A stretch of 64,000 nt of DNA from Tragulus kanchil (GCA_022376925.1 JAIOJX010000025.1:96437608-96501607), one strand, 5' to 3'; shown: positions 43,738 through 55,885, counted from the first letter of the stretch. The notes: generated from the sequence alone by a model not told the origin. A program made the numbers and translations.

Positions 43738-45868
43738 TTTTTAAAATAAGAAGACAGGTTTAGGCCTTTGCTACTGCTGCCTATGATCTTGGCAGGTTAC
43801 TTAGTTTCTCCAAGTTCTCTTTGTAAATTGATAATAATAACTACCTTTATTTAATACTCATTACATGGTAGATCCTGTGCAAAGTTCTCATAATAGCCCT
43901 ATGCAATCCAGACTATTCTTATCCCCGTTTTACAGATGGAGAAAATGGGGACTCAGAGAGGTTAAGTGACTTTCTCTAACATTCAGTTAATAGGTAGTTA
44001 AGTAAAACTTCTAGTCCAGCTTTTATTTTTAATCTTTGTATCTAACTATTCTACCTTGCTCGGAGAGGTGAAGGAAAAAAAAAAATTTTAATTGTGTCGG
44101 AAGGATTTTTACAGATGAAATTCAAATGATCACTAATCACTCCATTGTCCAGAGCATATGAATAAAAGTGGTTAGAATATTAAAAAAAAAAACACACAAT
44201 CGGTAATTTCCATTATTGTTTTGAATGCCGTCAAATGCAATGCAAGGAAGAAAAGTCTCTAGGGAAGGGACAAAGACCATTTTGATTAGAATCATCCTTA
44301 GGTCAAGCTGATCTCTATTGATGTTTAGCAAAGAGACATCATAAAAAATTTATGGCACCAGGAAGGTCAGTATCTCTGGAGCAGTGAGATTCCCTTAGCA
44401 CAGAGACGCTAACACACTGCCTCTTGCTCAAGGGCAGGGTACAGCTTCTGCAGCAATGGCGAGTTGAGTGATGGGGCCCACTAGCCCATGAGCAATGGCA
44501 GTGATTTCTCGTCTTCCTCCGTGTAAGGCACACACAAACAGAGTTAGCACCTGCCTGGTATTCACAGAGGAAAGAACAGGCCCTGATTTATTTCTCATTG
44601 TTCTCTTTCACTCTCATGCTCGTTCACAAGGTCCTTTTCTGAATCAGTGTTTTGTTCAGCCCTGGGACCAACAGTTTTCATGAGAGCTAGCTCAGTGGAA
44701 TGAAAGAGAAGGCCAAACAGACCCGGGCCTCACCATTTAGGAGATGTATAATTCTTGAAATAGGCACTGAAATGTTATCAGAGCTTGTTTCTTCATCTTA
44801 ATGTTTTTAAAATAAGAAGACAGGTTTAGGCCTTTGCTACTGCTGCCTATGATCTTGGCAGGTTACTTAGTTTCTCCAAGTTCTCTTTGTAAATTGATAA
44901 TAATAACTACCTTTATTTAATACTCATTACATGGTAGATCCTGTGCAAAGTTCTCATAATAGCCCTATGCAATCCAGACTATTCTTATCCCCGTTTTACA
45001 GATGGAGAAAATGGGGACTCAGAGAGGTTAAGTGACTTTCTCTAACATTCAGTTAATAGGTAGTTAAGTAAAACTTCTAGTCCAGCTTTTATTTTTAATC
45101 TTTGTATCTAACTATTCTACCTTGCTCGGAGAGGTGAAGGAAAAAAAAAAATTTTAATTGTGTCGGAAGGATTTTTACAGATGAAATTCAAATGATCACT
45201 AATCACTCCATTGTCCAGAGCATATGAATAAAAGTGGTTAGAATATTAAAAAAAAAAACACACAATCGGTAATTTCCATTATTGTTTTGAATGCCGTCAA
45301 ATGCAATGCAAGGAAGAAAAGTCTCTAGGGAAGGGACAAAGACCATTTTGATTAGAATCATCCTTAGGTCAAGCTGATCTCTATTGATGTTTAGCAAAGA
45401 GACATCATAAAAATTCATGGCACCAGGAAGGTCAGTATCTCTGGAGCAGTGAGATTCCCTTAGCACAGAGACGCTAACACACTGCCTCTTGCTCAAGGGC
45501 AGGGTACAGCTTCTGCAGCAATGGCGAGTTGAGTGATGGGGCCCACTAGCCCATGAGCAATGGCAGTGATTTCTCGTCTTCCTCCGTGTAAGGCACACAC
45601 AAACAGAGTTAGCACCTGCCTGGTATTCACAGAGGAAAGAACAGGCCCTGATTTATTTCTCATTGTTCTCTTTCACTCTCATGCTCGTTCACAAGGTCCT
45701 TTTCTGAATCAGTGTTTTGTTCAGCCCTGGGACCAACAGTTTTCATGAGAGCTAGCTCAGTGGAATGAAAGAGAAGGCCAAACAGACCCGGGCCTCACCA
45801 TTTAGGAGATGTATAATTCTTGAAATAGGCACTGAAATGTTATCAGAGCTTGTTTCTTCATCTTAATG
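43738..45868 (+). repeat. Direct duplication pair 15 (offset 1066/1065)
   Basis: Bases 43738-44803 recur at 44804-45868. A difference in an A-run next to 'tatggc/catggc' (44345 region) changes the frame, so the same minus-strand open frame is split in one copy and 131 codons long in the other. Confidence 0.95.
43835..44060 (-). repeat. MIR, near full length
   Basis: 'tttaatactcattacatggt', 'tgcaaagttctcataatagc', 'cttatccccgttttacagat', 'ggggactcagagaggttaag' and 'gtgactttctctaac' give a well-kept reverse MIR. Duplicate at 44901-45126. Confidence 0.8.
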
Positions 45869-46073
45869 TGGGCACAATACACTCCATCTTCCCAGGTGGC
45901 TTTAAGAATTAAGTGAAATGGGATATGAAAAGTATCTGGCGCACGATCTATATCTAGCTGATAACTCACAGTAGAAAATTGATATTTTGGGCTGCTCAGC
46001 CTTTAATCCTTCTCTTTTATTTTGGGAAATGTCACACATGCTCTGTGTCTACACATGGAATCTAAAGAGAAGA

Positions 46074-48246
46074 CTTTCCCTCTTTCCAATTCCTGATAGC
46101 CAGGGGCTGTAACCTAGTAACCTAGTCTGACACTTCTATTCAGGATCTAGAATTAAGAAGAGGGGTTACAAAGAGAAGTTGGGAGATGCCCAAGGTGTCA
46201 TGGTGGTGCTCATGATGGGAGGGGCAACCATTCTTGCAAAGATGTGCTATGTTTTTGATCTTACCTGTGCTCAAGAGAATTGTTCTGGTGCTGCTAAAAG
46301 GTTAAGGAAGACTTTTCATTAACGATTACTGTCATAGGAATTAATTATGACTGTTGTGATGAGGAAGAGAGATAGTGCTCAGCACTGAACCCGACAAGAA
46401 ATAACTCGGGATTTGCAGCCCAGGGGCAGGATCTGAGGGTGTCAGTGAGTAGGGAAGGACTAGGAGGAGACACAGAGAGTAGGGACTTTCTTGCTAAACT
46501 GACTTAACCGGATTCTTGCTAAAGATAGGCCAAGGACTTAAATAATCAATATCAGGGGTGAGAGCACTTGGTTAGATATGAAATATTAAGGCTAGGGGAT
46601 TCTTACAAATTGGCATAGGAGAATTCTTGCTAAAACTAGGCTAGACCAACCAAAAACAAACAGGGACAGAGATTAAGGCCTAGTTGAGGACAGAGTTCAG
46701 GGGTCTAATTAAAATTTGGTCAAGGAAAGAGTCCTTGTCATCTGCTACATTTGATGTCTGGTTTTTAAACCTCTTTTCAATTCTGTTTCCTTGATAAACT
46801 TATAGTACATCTGTTCTGCTGAAGATAGCCAGTTGCTTTCTTCCAAGAATACAGAAACACTGTAGTCTCCAATAGTATTACATAAGTAAACTGTAGCCAA
46901 ACTAATGGGGATATTTAAAGGAATCAAAAATGTATTTTATCTACTCTTGTATTTTGAAGAAAGGATTAACTGGTCATACAAAAACCCATTCCATTATTTT
47001 ACTTAGTCATTGTTATTTTTATGTGAGCTGATATCAGAGTAATTTTGGTTTGAATATCCATTCAGTCAAATCTCTTTGCTTTGTATCTTCCAGCATTTTG
47101 AAATATATTGCTTAGGTTGATGCCCATCCTAATCCTGTAAGTCACTGTATTTTTGGCCAGAGCATGCCCTACAGGTAAGGCTTTCCCTCTTTCCAATTCC
47201 TGATAGCCAGGGGCTGTAACCTAGTAACCTAGTCTGACACTTCTATTCAGGATCTAGAATTAAGAAGAGGGGTTACAAAGAGAAGTTGGGAGATGCCCAA
47301 GGTGTCATGGTGGTGCTCATGATGGGAGGGGCAACCATTCTTGCAAAGATGTGCTATGTTTTTGATCTTACCTGTGCTCAAGAGAATTGTTCTGGTGCTG
47401 CTAAAAGGTTAAGGAAGACTTTTCATTAACGATTACTGTCATAGGAATTAATTATGACTGTTGTGATGAGGAAGAGAGATAGTGCTCAGCACTGAACCCG
47501 ACAAGAAATAACTCGGGATTTGCAGCCCAGGGGCAGGATCTGAGGGTGTCAGTGAGTAGGGAAGGACTAGGAGGAGACACAGAGAGTAGGGACTTTCTTG
47601 CTAAACTGACTTAACCGGATTCTTGCTAAAGATAGGCCAAGGACTTAAATAATCAATATCAGGGGTGAGAGCACTTGGTTAGATATGAAATATTAAGGCT
47701 AGGGGATTCTTACAAATTGGCATAGGAGAATTCTTGCTAAAACTAGGCTAGACCAACCAAAAACAAACAGGGACAGAGATTAAGGCCTAGTTGAGGACAG
47801 AGTTCAGGGGTCTAATTAAAATTTGGTCAAGGAAAGAGTCCTTGTCATCTGCTACATTTGATGTCTGGTTTTTAAACCTCTTTTCAATTCTGTTTCCTTG
47901 ATAAACTTATAGTACATCTGTTCTGCTGAAGATAGCCAGTTGCTTTCTTCCAAGAATACAGAAACACTGTAGTCTCCAATAGTATTACATAAGTAAACTG
48001 TAGCCAAACTAATGGGGATATTTAAAGGAATCAAAAATGTATTTTATCTACTCTTGTATTTTGAAGAAAGGATTAACTGGTCATACAAAAACCCATTCCA
48101 TTATTTTACTTAGTCATTGTTATTTTTATGTGAGCTGATATCAGAGTAATTTTGGTTTGAATATCCATTCAGTCAAATCTCTTTGCTTTGTATCTTCCAG
48201 CATTTTTGAAATATATTGCTTAGGTTGATGCCCATCCTAATCCTGT
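46074..48246 (+). repeat. Direct duplication pair 16 (offset 1107)
   Basis: Bases 46074-47180 recur at 47181-48246. The first copy ends in a garbled stretch (47139-47180) holding fragments of the true downstream sequence ('agagcatg' without its neighbours). The interior contains an unrecognised, probably repeat-derived block at 46380-46735. Confidence 0.95.
46380..46735. repeat. Unrecognised block with repeated TTCTTGCTAAA
   Basis: 'ttcttgctaaa' occurs at 46488, 46513 and 46624, each followed by a related purine-rich stretch ('gataggccaagg', 'actaggctagacc'). The block could be part of an old LTR. It recurs at 47487-47842. I cannot name it. Confidence 0.35.
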
Positions 48247-48385
48247 GATGTAAGTTCTCACCTGATCATCTCCATGTTTATGGATGAGGTTCCAGAGCAT
48301 GAGTGACTGGCCCAGAGTCATACACTTTATTGTGAAACTAGGATTTAAACTCAGGTTTTCTGATGGCAAACCCAAGCTCTTCTAG
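48245..48385 (-). repeat. MIR fragment
   Basis: 'atctccatgtttatggatga', 'gagtgactggcccagagtca' and 'actaggatttaaactcagg' are a reverse MIR core. Duplicate at 49331-49471. Confidence 0.7.
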
Positions 48386-49022
48386 TAATATTTTTAGTGA
48401 CAAATCTAGGGCTGTGCAAAATTCAAATTAAATGTCTGAAATTTGACTTGATTTGGATCATCCATTTCTTTCAGAAAGTTGATTTCTGGGGAACTGTGTA
48501 ACTTGAATACCATCTACTGAGGAGTATGTCTGTTGCATTTCATAGATCATTTCTGAGCTTAGATGAGGATCACCAAAGACCAGAGTTTGGTTGTGGTCCT
48601 TGTCCCACACTGTATGACTGTCAGCTTAAACAAAATGAATCAGACTGGTGAAATGCTTGCTGAAGCTAATAGTTGACTGATGGCTTTCCACCCTCCTCTC
48701 CCCAAACATTAACCCTGCCTAAGGGAATTTGCTAATGGAACTACAAATAAATGAGTGGCAGGCCTGGAATAAAATGGGGATGTCCACAGAATCAGGCACC
48801 GCTGGCTAATTTTTCTCATCATGACATGACTCTGTGACAGGTGCAGGGTGGATGCGTTTTTATCTCAATAATTTTCCAGTGACATTCTGCTCTGCAGAGA
48901 GAAAATGCCAGATGTATACACCCCTCCGTGGCATGCATGTAAGGTTGTAAAGCCAGGTTAACTGTTTCCTAAGATTTCTGTGTCAGGGTAACTCTGTTGT
49001 TTGAATTGATTTGGCTAGAAAT
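48386..49022. other. Repeat-free stretch, candidate conserved non-coding DNA
   Basis: About 640 bases with no interspersed repeat that I can name and a more even base composition than its surroundings. It has homeodomain-like AT cores such as 'caataattttcc' and 'ttgaattgat'. It recurs at 49472-50110. Conservation cannot be shown from one sequence. Confidence 0.3.
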
Positions 49023-50110
49023 CCAGTTGCTTTCTTCAAGAATACAGAAACACTGTAGTCTCCAATAGTATTACATAAGTAAACTGTAGCCAAACTAATG
49101 GGGATATTTAAAGGAATCAAAAATGTATTTTATCTACTCTTGTATTTTGAAGAAAGGATTAACTGGTCATACAAAAACCCATTCCATTATTTTACTTAGT
49201 CATTGTTATTTTTATGTGAGCTGATATCAGAGTAATTTTGGTTTGAATATCCATTCAGTCAAATCTCTTTGCTTTGTATCTTCCAGCATTTTTGAAATAT
49301 ATTGCTTAGGTTGATGCCCATCCTAATCCTGTGATGTAAGTTCTCACCTGATCATCTCCATGTTTATGGATGAGGTTCCAGAGCATGAGTGACTGGCCCA
49401 GAGTCATACACTTTATTGTGAAACTAGGATTTAAACTCAGGTTTTCTGATGGCAAACCCAAGCTCTTCTAGTAATATTTTTAGTGACAAATCTAGGGCTG
49501 TGCAAAATTCAAATTAAATGTCTGAAATTTGACTTGATTTGGATCATCCATTTCTTTCAGAAAGTTGATTTCTGGGGAACTGTGTAACTTGAATACCATC
49601 TACTGAGGAGTATGTCTGTTGCATTTCATAGATCATTTCTGAGCTTAGATGAGGATCACCAAAGACCAGAGTTTGGTTGTGGTCCTTGTCCCACACTGTA
49701 TGACTGTCAGCTTAAACAAAATGAATCAGACTGGTGAAATGCTTGCTGAAGCTAATAGTTGACTGATGGCTTTCCACCCTCCTCTCCCCAAACATTAACC
49801 CTGCCTAAGGGAATTTGCTAATGGAACTACAAATAAATGAGTGGCAGGCCTGGAATAAAATGGGGATGTCCACAGAATCAGGCACCGCTGGCTAATTTTT
49901 CTCATCATGACATGACTCTGTGACAGGTGCAGGGTGGATGCGTTTTTATCTCAATAATTTTCCAGTGACATTCTGCTCTGCAGAGAGAAAATGCCAGATG
50001 TATACACCCCTCCGTGGCATGCATGTAAGGTTGTAAAGCCAGGTTAACTGTTTCCTAAGATTTCTGTGTCAGGGTAACTCTGTTGTTTGAATTGATTTGG
50101 CTAGAAATCC

Positions 50111-51374
50111 CTAGTGGTGCTCTTGTTAATTCCAGCTAATCATTCTCCAGCAGAAGAACCGAAGGCAGGCTTGTTCCCCTGGTGGGTCTTAGATCCTTAA
50201 ATGCTTGTGACTTCAAGTACTAATGAGCTAAAGAAATCTTCCCCACATGGTTTAACCTACTGCTTCTTAAATGACAATCCTCAGGGTCTTTCCTTCACAT
50301 TCAATCTCTGGTAAGCTATTTTATAATTTCCTGATGACAGTTAAATTGAGTCTCCTCGTTAGTGTAGTTACCGTATTTGCTTCCAATAATGCTGCCTTAA
50401 GAAGCTTCTGATAAAGAGGTTGCAGGATTGCCACCTCTAGCAGTTCATATAGAGTGGGTGGGTGTGGGACATGGGAAGGAAGAAGTTGGGTTTTAAAACA
50501 AAAAGAAAAGAAGGAGAAATCCCTAAAAAAAAGAAAAAAAATATGTCTCTAAGTGTAGGGACCATTTCCCAGGACTTTATGTGGTTAATGAAAAGTCAGA
50601 CAGCAGATGACATTTACCCTGCTAAATGATGATTAAGAAGGAAAAGGTTATACTCTGCATTTTTCATTCTGGAGCTTCTGTATGAGGGGGGTCAGCATGA
50701 ATGTCGCACAGAAGGAATTGCCTGTTTGTGAACAGCCCAGAGCCCAACTCCCCTATTGTTGCAATTGCTCTTGATGATGGTAATTACTTTGTCTCTCACC
50801 CCCACCCCCCCTTCTCCAGCATTCCCTTTTCTGAATCTGGCCAATTGAAAGCCTTGCTACAGCTTCTCAGCCTTGGATAGATAGCCAGCTCCCTCCTAGA
50901 CACATGCCAGCAGCGCATAATTAAAGTGTTTTCTGGAGGGAGCATCTCCATGTACTACCCATTGTGAATGATGTCCTTGGAGTCTGGCTGTAGTAATTGA
51001 AAAGAAATGAGACCTTTCCAATTTGTCCCTCTTTCTGCAGCCCCTGCCCCGCCCCTTTCCCAGAACAAAAACATTGTGAAATGCCACACAAGAATGAAGG
51101 ATTCATTTCTGTGAATTTGAAAGCTGAAGCATAATACACCTCCTCTCCTTACCCTGACGAGCGGATGTTTCAAGTGTAACCTTCCTATTACAATTATCCT
51201 TGCATGATTAAATAGAAACTGTCCTCCAATTATGCTCTTTGTTGATAGATTAAATATTCCAATGAGACTTTAGACAGTATAATAATGAAGCATTTTTAGA
51301 ATGTCAAATTATAAATTAGGTATGTTTTTGAAGATTACTTTCAATGAGATTTGATTATGTGACTTAATTCTAAA
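50111..51374. other. Repeat-free stretch, candidate regulatory DNA
   Basis: No named repeat in about 1.26 kb. The part at 50771-51180 combines a C-rich run (50800-50812), several 'aatta'/'taatt' cores ('gcgcataattaaagtg', 'gtagtaattgaaaag') and 'cctgacgagcgg', the only CpG-bearing block nearby. Minus-strand frames up to 72 codons are not gene-like. It is partly repeated at 51870-52470. Confidence 0.3.
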
Positions 51375-52966
51375 TAATAAACATTATCAGCATTTTTGTA
51401 TGTATATTATCTCAATGGATATTGATAGTTATTTCAATAACTAGCACTGGTATTATAAATCCAATTTTTACTAGTGAGAAAACCTGAACTCTGAGAAGTT
51501 CAATAGCTTTCACCAGGTTCTTTAGCTGGTAAGTGGAACTGAGACATGAATTCAGATTGATTTCCAAAGTGAGGTTCTTTTCATTATACTATTAGGCTAT
51601 TTTTAAAGTCAGTGTATAGAAGGTATATTTTTATTTTTACAAGAATTTTCCAATTTTGTATCTCCAAATGTGAAGGCAATAAAATTGGAAAATTATAATG
51701 GTTTGCAGAAAGTAGAGTTTTGATTGAGTTGTACCAAGTCATCAAAACATACAGAGGGGGAACAATTACATTACAAAATTCCCATTCTCAACAATGCAAC
51801 TTATATACAAAACTTGGAAGGAAATTAAAGAGGTTTGTTGGCTTCAGTTCCATAATGAACATGGGAAAATTGATGATGGTAATTACTTTGTCTCTCACCC
51901 CCACCCCCCCTTCTCCAGCATTCCCTTTTCTGAATCTGGCCAATTGAAAGCCTTGCTACAGCTTCTCAGCCTTGGATAGATAGCCAGCTCCCTCCTAGAC
52001 ACATGCCAGCAGCGCATAATTAAAGTGTTTTCTGGAGGGAGCATCTCCATGTACTACCCATTGTGAATGATGTCCTTGGAGTCTGGCTGTAGTAATTGAA
52101 AAGAAATGAGACCTTTCCAATTTGTCCCTCTTTCTGCAGCCCCTGCCCGCCCTTTCCCAGAACAAAAACATTGTGAAATGCCACACAAGAATGAAGGATT
52201 CATTTCTGTGAATTTGAAAGCTGAAGCATAATACACCTCCTCTCCTTACCCTGACGAGCGGATGTTTCAAGTGTAACCTTCCTATTACAATTATCCTTGC
52301 ATGATTAAATAGAAACTGTCCTCCAATTATGCTCTTTGTTGATAGATTAAATATTCCAATGAGACTTTAGACAGTATAATAATGAAGCATTTTTAGAATG
52401 TCAAATTATAAATTAGGTATGTTTTTGAAGATTACTTTCAATGAGATTTGATTATGTGACTTAATTCTAAATAATAAACATTATCAGCATTTTTGTATGT
52501 ATATTATCTCAATGGATATTGATAGTTATTTCAATAACTAGCACTGGTATTATAAATCCAATTTTTACTAGTGAGAAAACCTGAACTCTGAGAAGTTCAA
52601 TAGCTTTCACCAGGTTCTTTAGCTGGTAAGTGGAACTGAGACATGAATTCAGATTGATTTCCAAAGTGAGGTTCTTTTCATTATACTATTAGGCTATTTT
52701 TAAAGTCAGTGTATAGAAGGTATATTTTTATTTTTACAAGAATTTTCCAATTTTGTATCTCCAAATGTGAAGGCAATAAAATTGGAAAATTATAATGGTT
52801 TGCAGAAAGTAGAGTTTTGATTGAGTTGTACCAAGTCATCAAAACATACAGAGGGGGAACAATTACATTACAAAATTCCCATTCTCAACAATGCAACTTA
52901 TATACAAAACTTGGAAGGAAATTAAAGAGGTTTGTTGGCTTCAGTTCCATAATGAACATGGGAAAA
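50771..52966 (+). repeat. Direct duplication pair 18 (offset 1099/1097)
   Basis: Bases 50771-51869 recur at 51870-52966. Two C's are lost in homopolymers ('gccccgcccctttccc' against 'gcccgccctttccc'). Confidence 0.95.
51375..51600 (-). repeat. MIR
   Basis: 'aacattatcagcatttttgt', 'ctagtgagaaaacctgaact', 'ctgagaagttcaatagct' and 'ttctttagctggtaagtgga' lie in reverse MIR order. Duplicate at 52472-52697. Confidence 0.65.
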
Positions 52967-53510
52967 GAGATCAGTGTTTGCTTAATGGAAACCTTAATTC
53001 AAATTTCTAATTGGATATAATGAACAAAGGAGAATGTCCTGAATGCTTGAGAATTGTAAACAGTGCAATGTTCTTTTAAAGATCACACACTGATTATCTT
53101 AGTGAATCTAAATTATGTGGGCCCAAATGCGGCTTTGGGAGGTATAACTCCTTTACTGGGTTTTCAATAAACTGTGGGCTGTCATAGTGAGTGCATGTGG
53201 GGTCTGGCGAGGACTCTTGCTTGCTGACATCATGATAGAGTAACCAGACATGAGGATGATCACTTTTAAAAGAATGAAAATAAAGGAAAATCTGTGCTAT
53301 GACAATGACTTAAGGAGACTGTCTTTTAAAATTACATGTGTTGATAAGTGTAGTTAGTGTTTAAAGAGCTTACAGAGACTAAGCTACTGATTCTAAAATG
53401 CTCACGATTATTTTTGGAACCTACAGTGGGAATTGTCCTTAGAATTTATGTAAACTTCCTTTAACTTTTTCAGCATTGTTAATCTTTGTCCATAGCAGAC
53501 AACTTGATTT
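52967..53510. other. No gene or recognised repeat
   Basis: Unique-looking AT-rich DNA between two duplicated blocks. Confidence 0.45.
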
Positions 53511-53711
53511 TGAAAAAAAAAAAAAATTTGGAATCAAAGTGTGGAGACTCATTTTTATGTGCCTTGCCCACTTATCTCTGAGGGCAATTACAGAGGAGTA
53601 TTCCCAAAATAATTTTGTTTAGAAACATTGTTGAAATAATTCCACTCCTTAAATTTATAGGAGAAAAAATTATTTTTCTCATAAAATTTATATATTGGTA
53701 TACATATGCAT

Positions 53712-54200
53712 GGGCTTCCCTGATGGCTAAGATGCTAAGGAATCTGCCTGCAATGCAGAAGACCCAGGTTCAATCCCTAGGTCAGGAAGATCCCCTGGAA
53801 TAGGAAATGGCTACCCACTCCAGTATTCTTCTTCTTTTTCTTTTTTGGCCACATCTATTGATCTTTCATTTATTTATCTTTGTTATTTGGCCTGTGTGGG
53901 CCTCCTGTCACAGTGGCCTCTCTCGTTGCAGAGCACCGGCTCTGGGTGCATGTGCTCCAGAGCGCCCGGCTCGGTAATTGGACAAATCAGTCCAACCGTT
54001 CTGTGGCACGTGGGATCTTCCCAGGCCAGGGATCCAACGGGAGTCTCTTGCACTGCAAGGCGGTGTCCTTACCCACTGGACCACCAGGGAAGCCCTTCCA
54101 CTCCAGTATTCTTGACTGGGGAATTCCAAGGACAGAGGAGCCTGGCAGGCTATAGTCCACAGAGTCACAAAAAGTTGGACACAACTGAGGAACTTTCACA
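53712..54200 (+). repeat. Bov-tA SINE split by a second SINE
   Basis: Left part 53712-53830: 'gggcttccctgatggctaag', 'ggttcaatccctaggtcagg' and 'ccactccagtattctt'. Right part 54114-54200: 'gactggggaattccaaggac', 'ggaggctggcagg'-like sequence and 'gttggacacaactgagg'. The two halves join into one Bov-tA once the SINE at 53831-54097 and one target-site copy are removed. Similar flanks ('tacatatgcat' before; 'tacatatgtatgcat' after) may be the Bov-tA's own target-site duplication. Confidence 0.9.
53831..54097 (-). repeat. CHR-1-like SINE nested in Bov-tA
   Basis: Full-length minus-strand member with a pyrimidine-rich start, 'ttggccacatctattgatct', 'gcctgtgtgggcctcctgtc', 'caccggctctgggtgcatg', 'ctcggtaattggacaaatc' and head '...ccaccagggaagccct'. 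A 16-base target-site duplication, 'ccactccagtattctt', lies at 53815-53830 and 54098-54113 inside the BovA body. This order of insertion shows that the family was active after this Bov-tA copy arrived. Confidence 0.93.
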
Positions 54201-54424
54201 CACATACATATGTATGCATGTAAATGAACTTATATGTGTATGTGCGTGCTAAGTTGTTTCATGTATAATATAAATGGGTTATTTTTAGTAGAAAATTTAG
54301 AAACTGTAGGTATGTAGAAAGAGGAAAACAATCACTGAGATTACTGAGTAGCCACTACCCACCTATGGGTGTCTGCTCAGACTGTTCTGAGTCTCTTCAC
54401 AGGCACACGTGTGTACGTTAGAGA

Positions 54425-54597
54425 GGAAATAAAATGTAGTGGTTACAAGTTTAGGTGGGAGAATTGGGAGTTTTAAGTTTAAATCCCAATTGTCTAATTT
54501 CCTTGCTTTGTAATTTTGGCCAAGTTACGCTAAGACTCCCATCCTTCTGTTTCTCACCTATAAAATGGACTTGAATTGTGCTAACTTTACTGGAAAT
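54425..54597 (+). repeat. MIR
   Basis: 'aaatgtagtggttacaagtt', 'aagtttaaatcccaattg', 'ttttggccaagttacgctaa' and 'cacctataaaatggac' are a forward MIR. Duplicate at 55512-55682. Confidence 0.75.
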
Positions 54598-54798
54598 TTT
54601 TGAAAAAAAAAAATTTGGAATCAAAGTGTGGAGACTCATTTTTATGTGCCTTGCCCACTTATCTCTGAGGGCAATTACAGAGGAGTATTCCCAAAATAAT
54701 TTTGTTTAGAAACATTGTTGAAATAATTCCACTCCTTAAATTTATAGGAGAAAAAATTATTTTTCTCATAAAATTTATATATTGGTATACATATGCAT

Positions 54799-55286
54799 GG
54801 GCTTCCCTGATGGCTAAGATGCTAAGGAATCTGCCTGCAATGCAGAAGACCCAGGTTCAATCCCTAGGTCAGGAAGATCCCCTGGAATAGGAAATGGCTA
54901 CCCACTCCAGTATTCTTCTTCTTTTTCTTTTTTGGCCACATCTATTGATCTTTCATTTATTTATCTTTGTTATTTGGCCTGTGTGGGCCTCCTGTCACAG
55001 TGGCCTCTCTCGTTGCAGAGCACCGGCTCTGGGTGCATGTGCTCCAGAGCGCCGGCTCGGTAATTGGACAAATCAGTCCAACCGTTCTGTGGCACGTGGG
55101 ATCTTCCCAGGCCAGGGATCCAACGGGAGTCTCTTGCACTGCAAGGCGGTGTCCTTACCCACTGGACCACCAGGGAAGCCCTTCCACTCCAGTATTCTTG
55201 ACTGGGGAATTCCAAGGACAGAGGAGCCTGGCAGGCTATAGTCCACAGAGTCACAAAAAGTTGGACACAACTGAGGAACTTTCACA
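54799..55286 (+). repeat. Bov-tA split by SINE, duplicate of 53712-54200
   Basis: The same nested pair carried by the second copy of pair 19: Bov-tA 54799-54917 and 55200-55286, inserted SINE 54918-55183, right target site 55184-55199. Confidence 0.9.
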
Positions 55287-55709
55287 CACATACATATGTA
55301 TGCATGTAAATGAACTTATATGTGTATGTGCGTGCTAAGTTGTTTCATGTATAATATAAATGGGTTATTTTTAGTAGAAAATTTAGAAACTGTAGGTATG
55401 TAGAAAGAGGAAAACAATCACTGAGATTACTGAGTAGCCACTACCCACCTATGGGTGTCTGCTCAGACTGTTCTGAGTCTCTTCACAGGCACACGTGTGT
55501 ACGTTAGAGAGGAAATAAAATGTAGTGGTTACAAGTTTAGGTGGGAGAATTGGGAGTTTTAAGTTTAAATCCCAATTGTCTAATTTCCTTGCTTTGTAAT
55601 TTTGGCCAAGTTACGCTAAGACTCCCATCCTTCTGTTTCTCACCTATAAAATGGACTTGAATTGTGCTAACTTTACTGGATTATAATTTCCCACTAACTT
55701 TTTATGTAT

Positions 55710-55885
55710 TTATTCATTAAAAATACGTATTGAGCACTTATTACGTACCTAGCCCTCTTTTAAGTCCTGTGAACAAAAGTGGAGTGAATACAGAAGGTGT
55801 CCTGCGCCTCAAGAAATGTAGCAGAAGGGAGATATAGAAAACAGTCTTATAGATAATTAAAATATGTATTATGAAAGGTGCATGC
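55710..55885 (+). repeat. L2-like fragment
   Basis: 'gtattgagcacttattacgt', 'acctagccctcttttaagt' and 'ttatagataattaaaatatg' resemble an L2-family ancient repeat. Moderate divergence. Confidence 0.5.

Larger units (their letters stand above)
47937..50110 (+). repeat. Direct duplication pair 17 (offset 1087/1086)
   Basis: Bases 47937-49022 recur at 49023-50110. The second copy lost one C in 'cttccaag'. The first ~270 bases are also present at 46829-47100, so that segment occurs three times. Confidence 0.95.
53511..55680 (+). repeat. Direct duplication pair 19 (offset 1087/1086)
   Basis: Bases 53511-54597 recur at 54598-55680. Differences are in the A-run at the start of the unit and one C in 'gcgcccggc'. 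The unit carries the nested SINE pair described below and a MIR. Confidence 0.95.
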
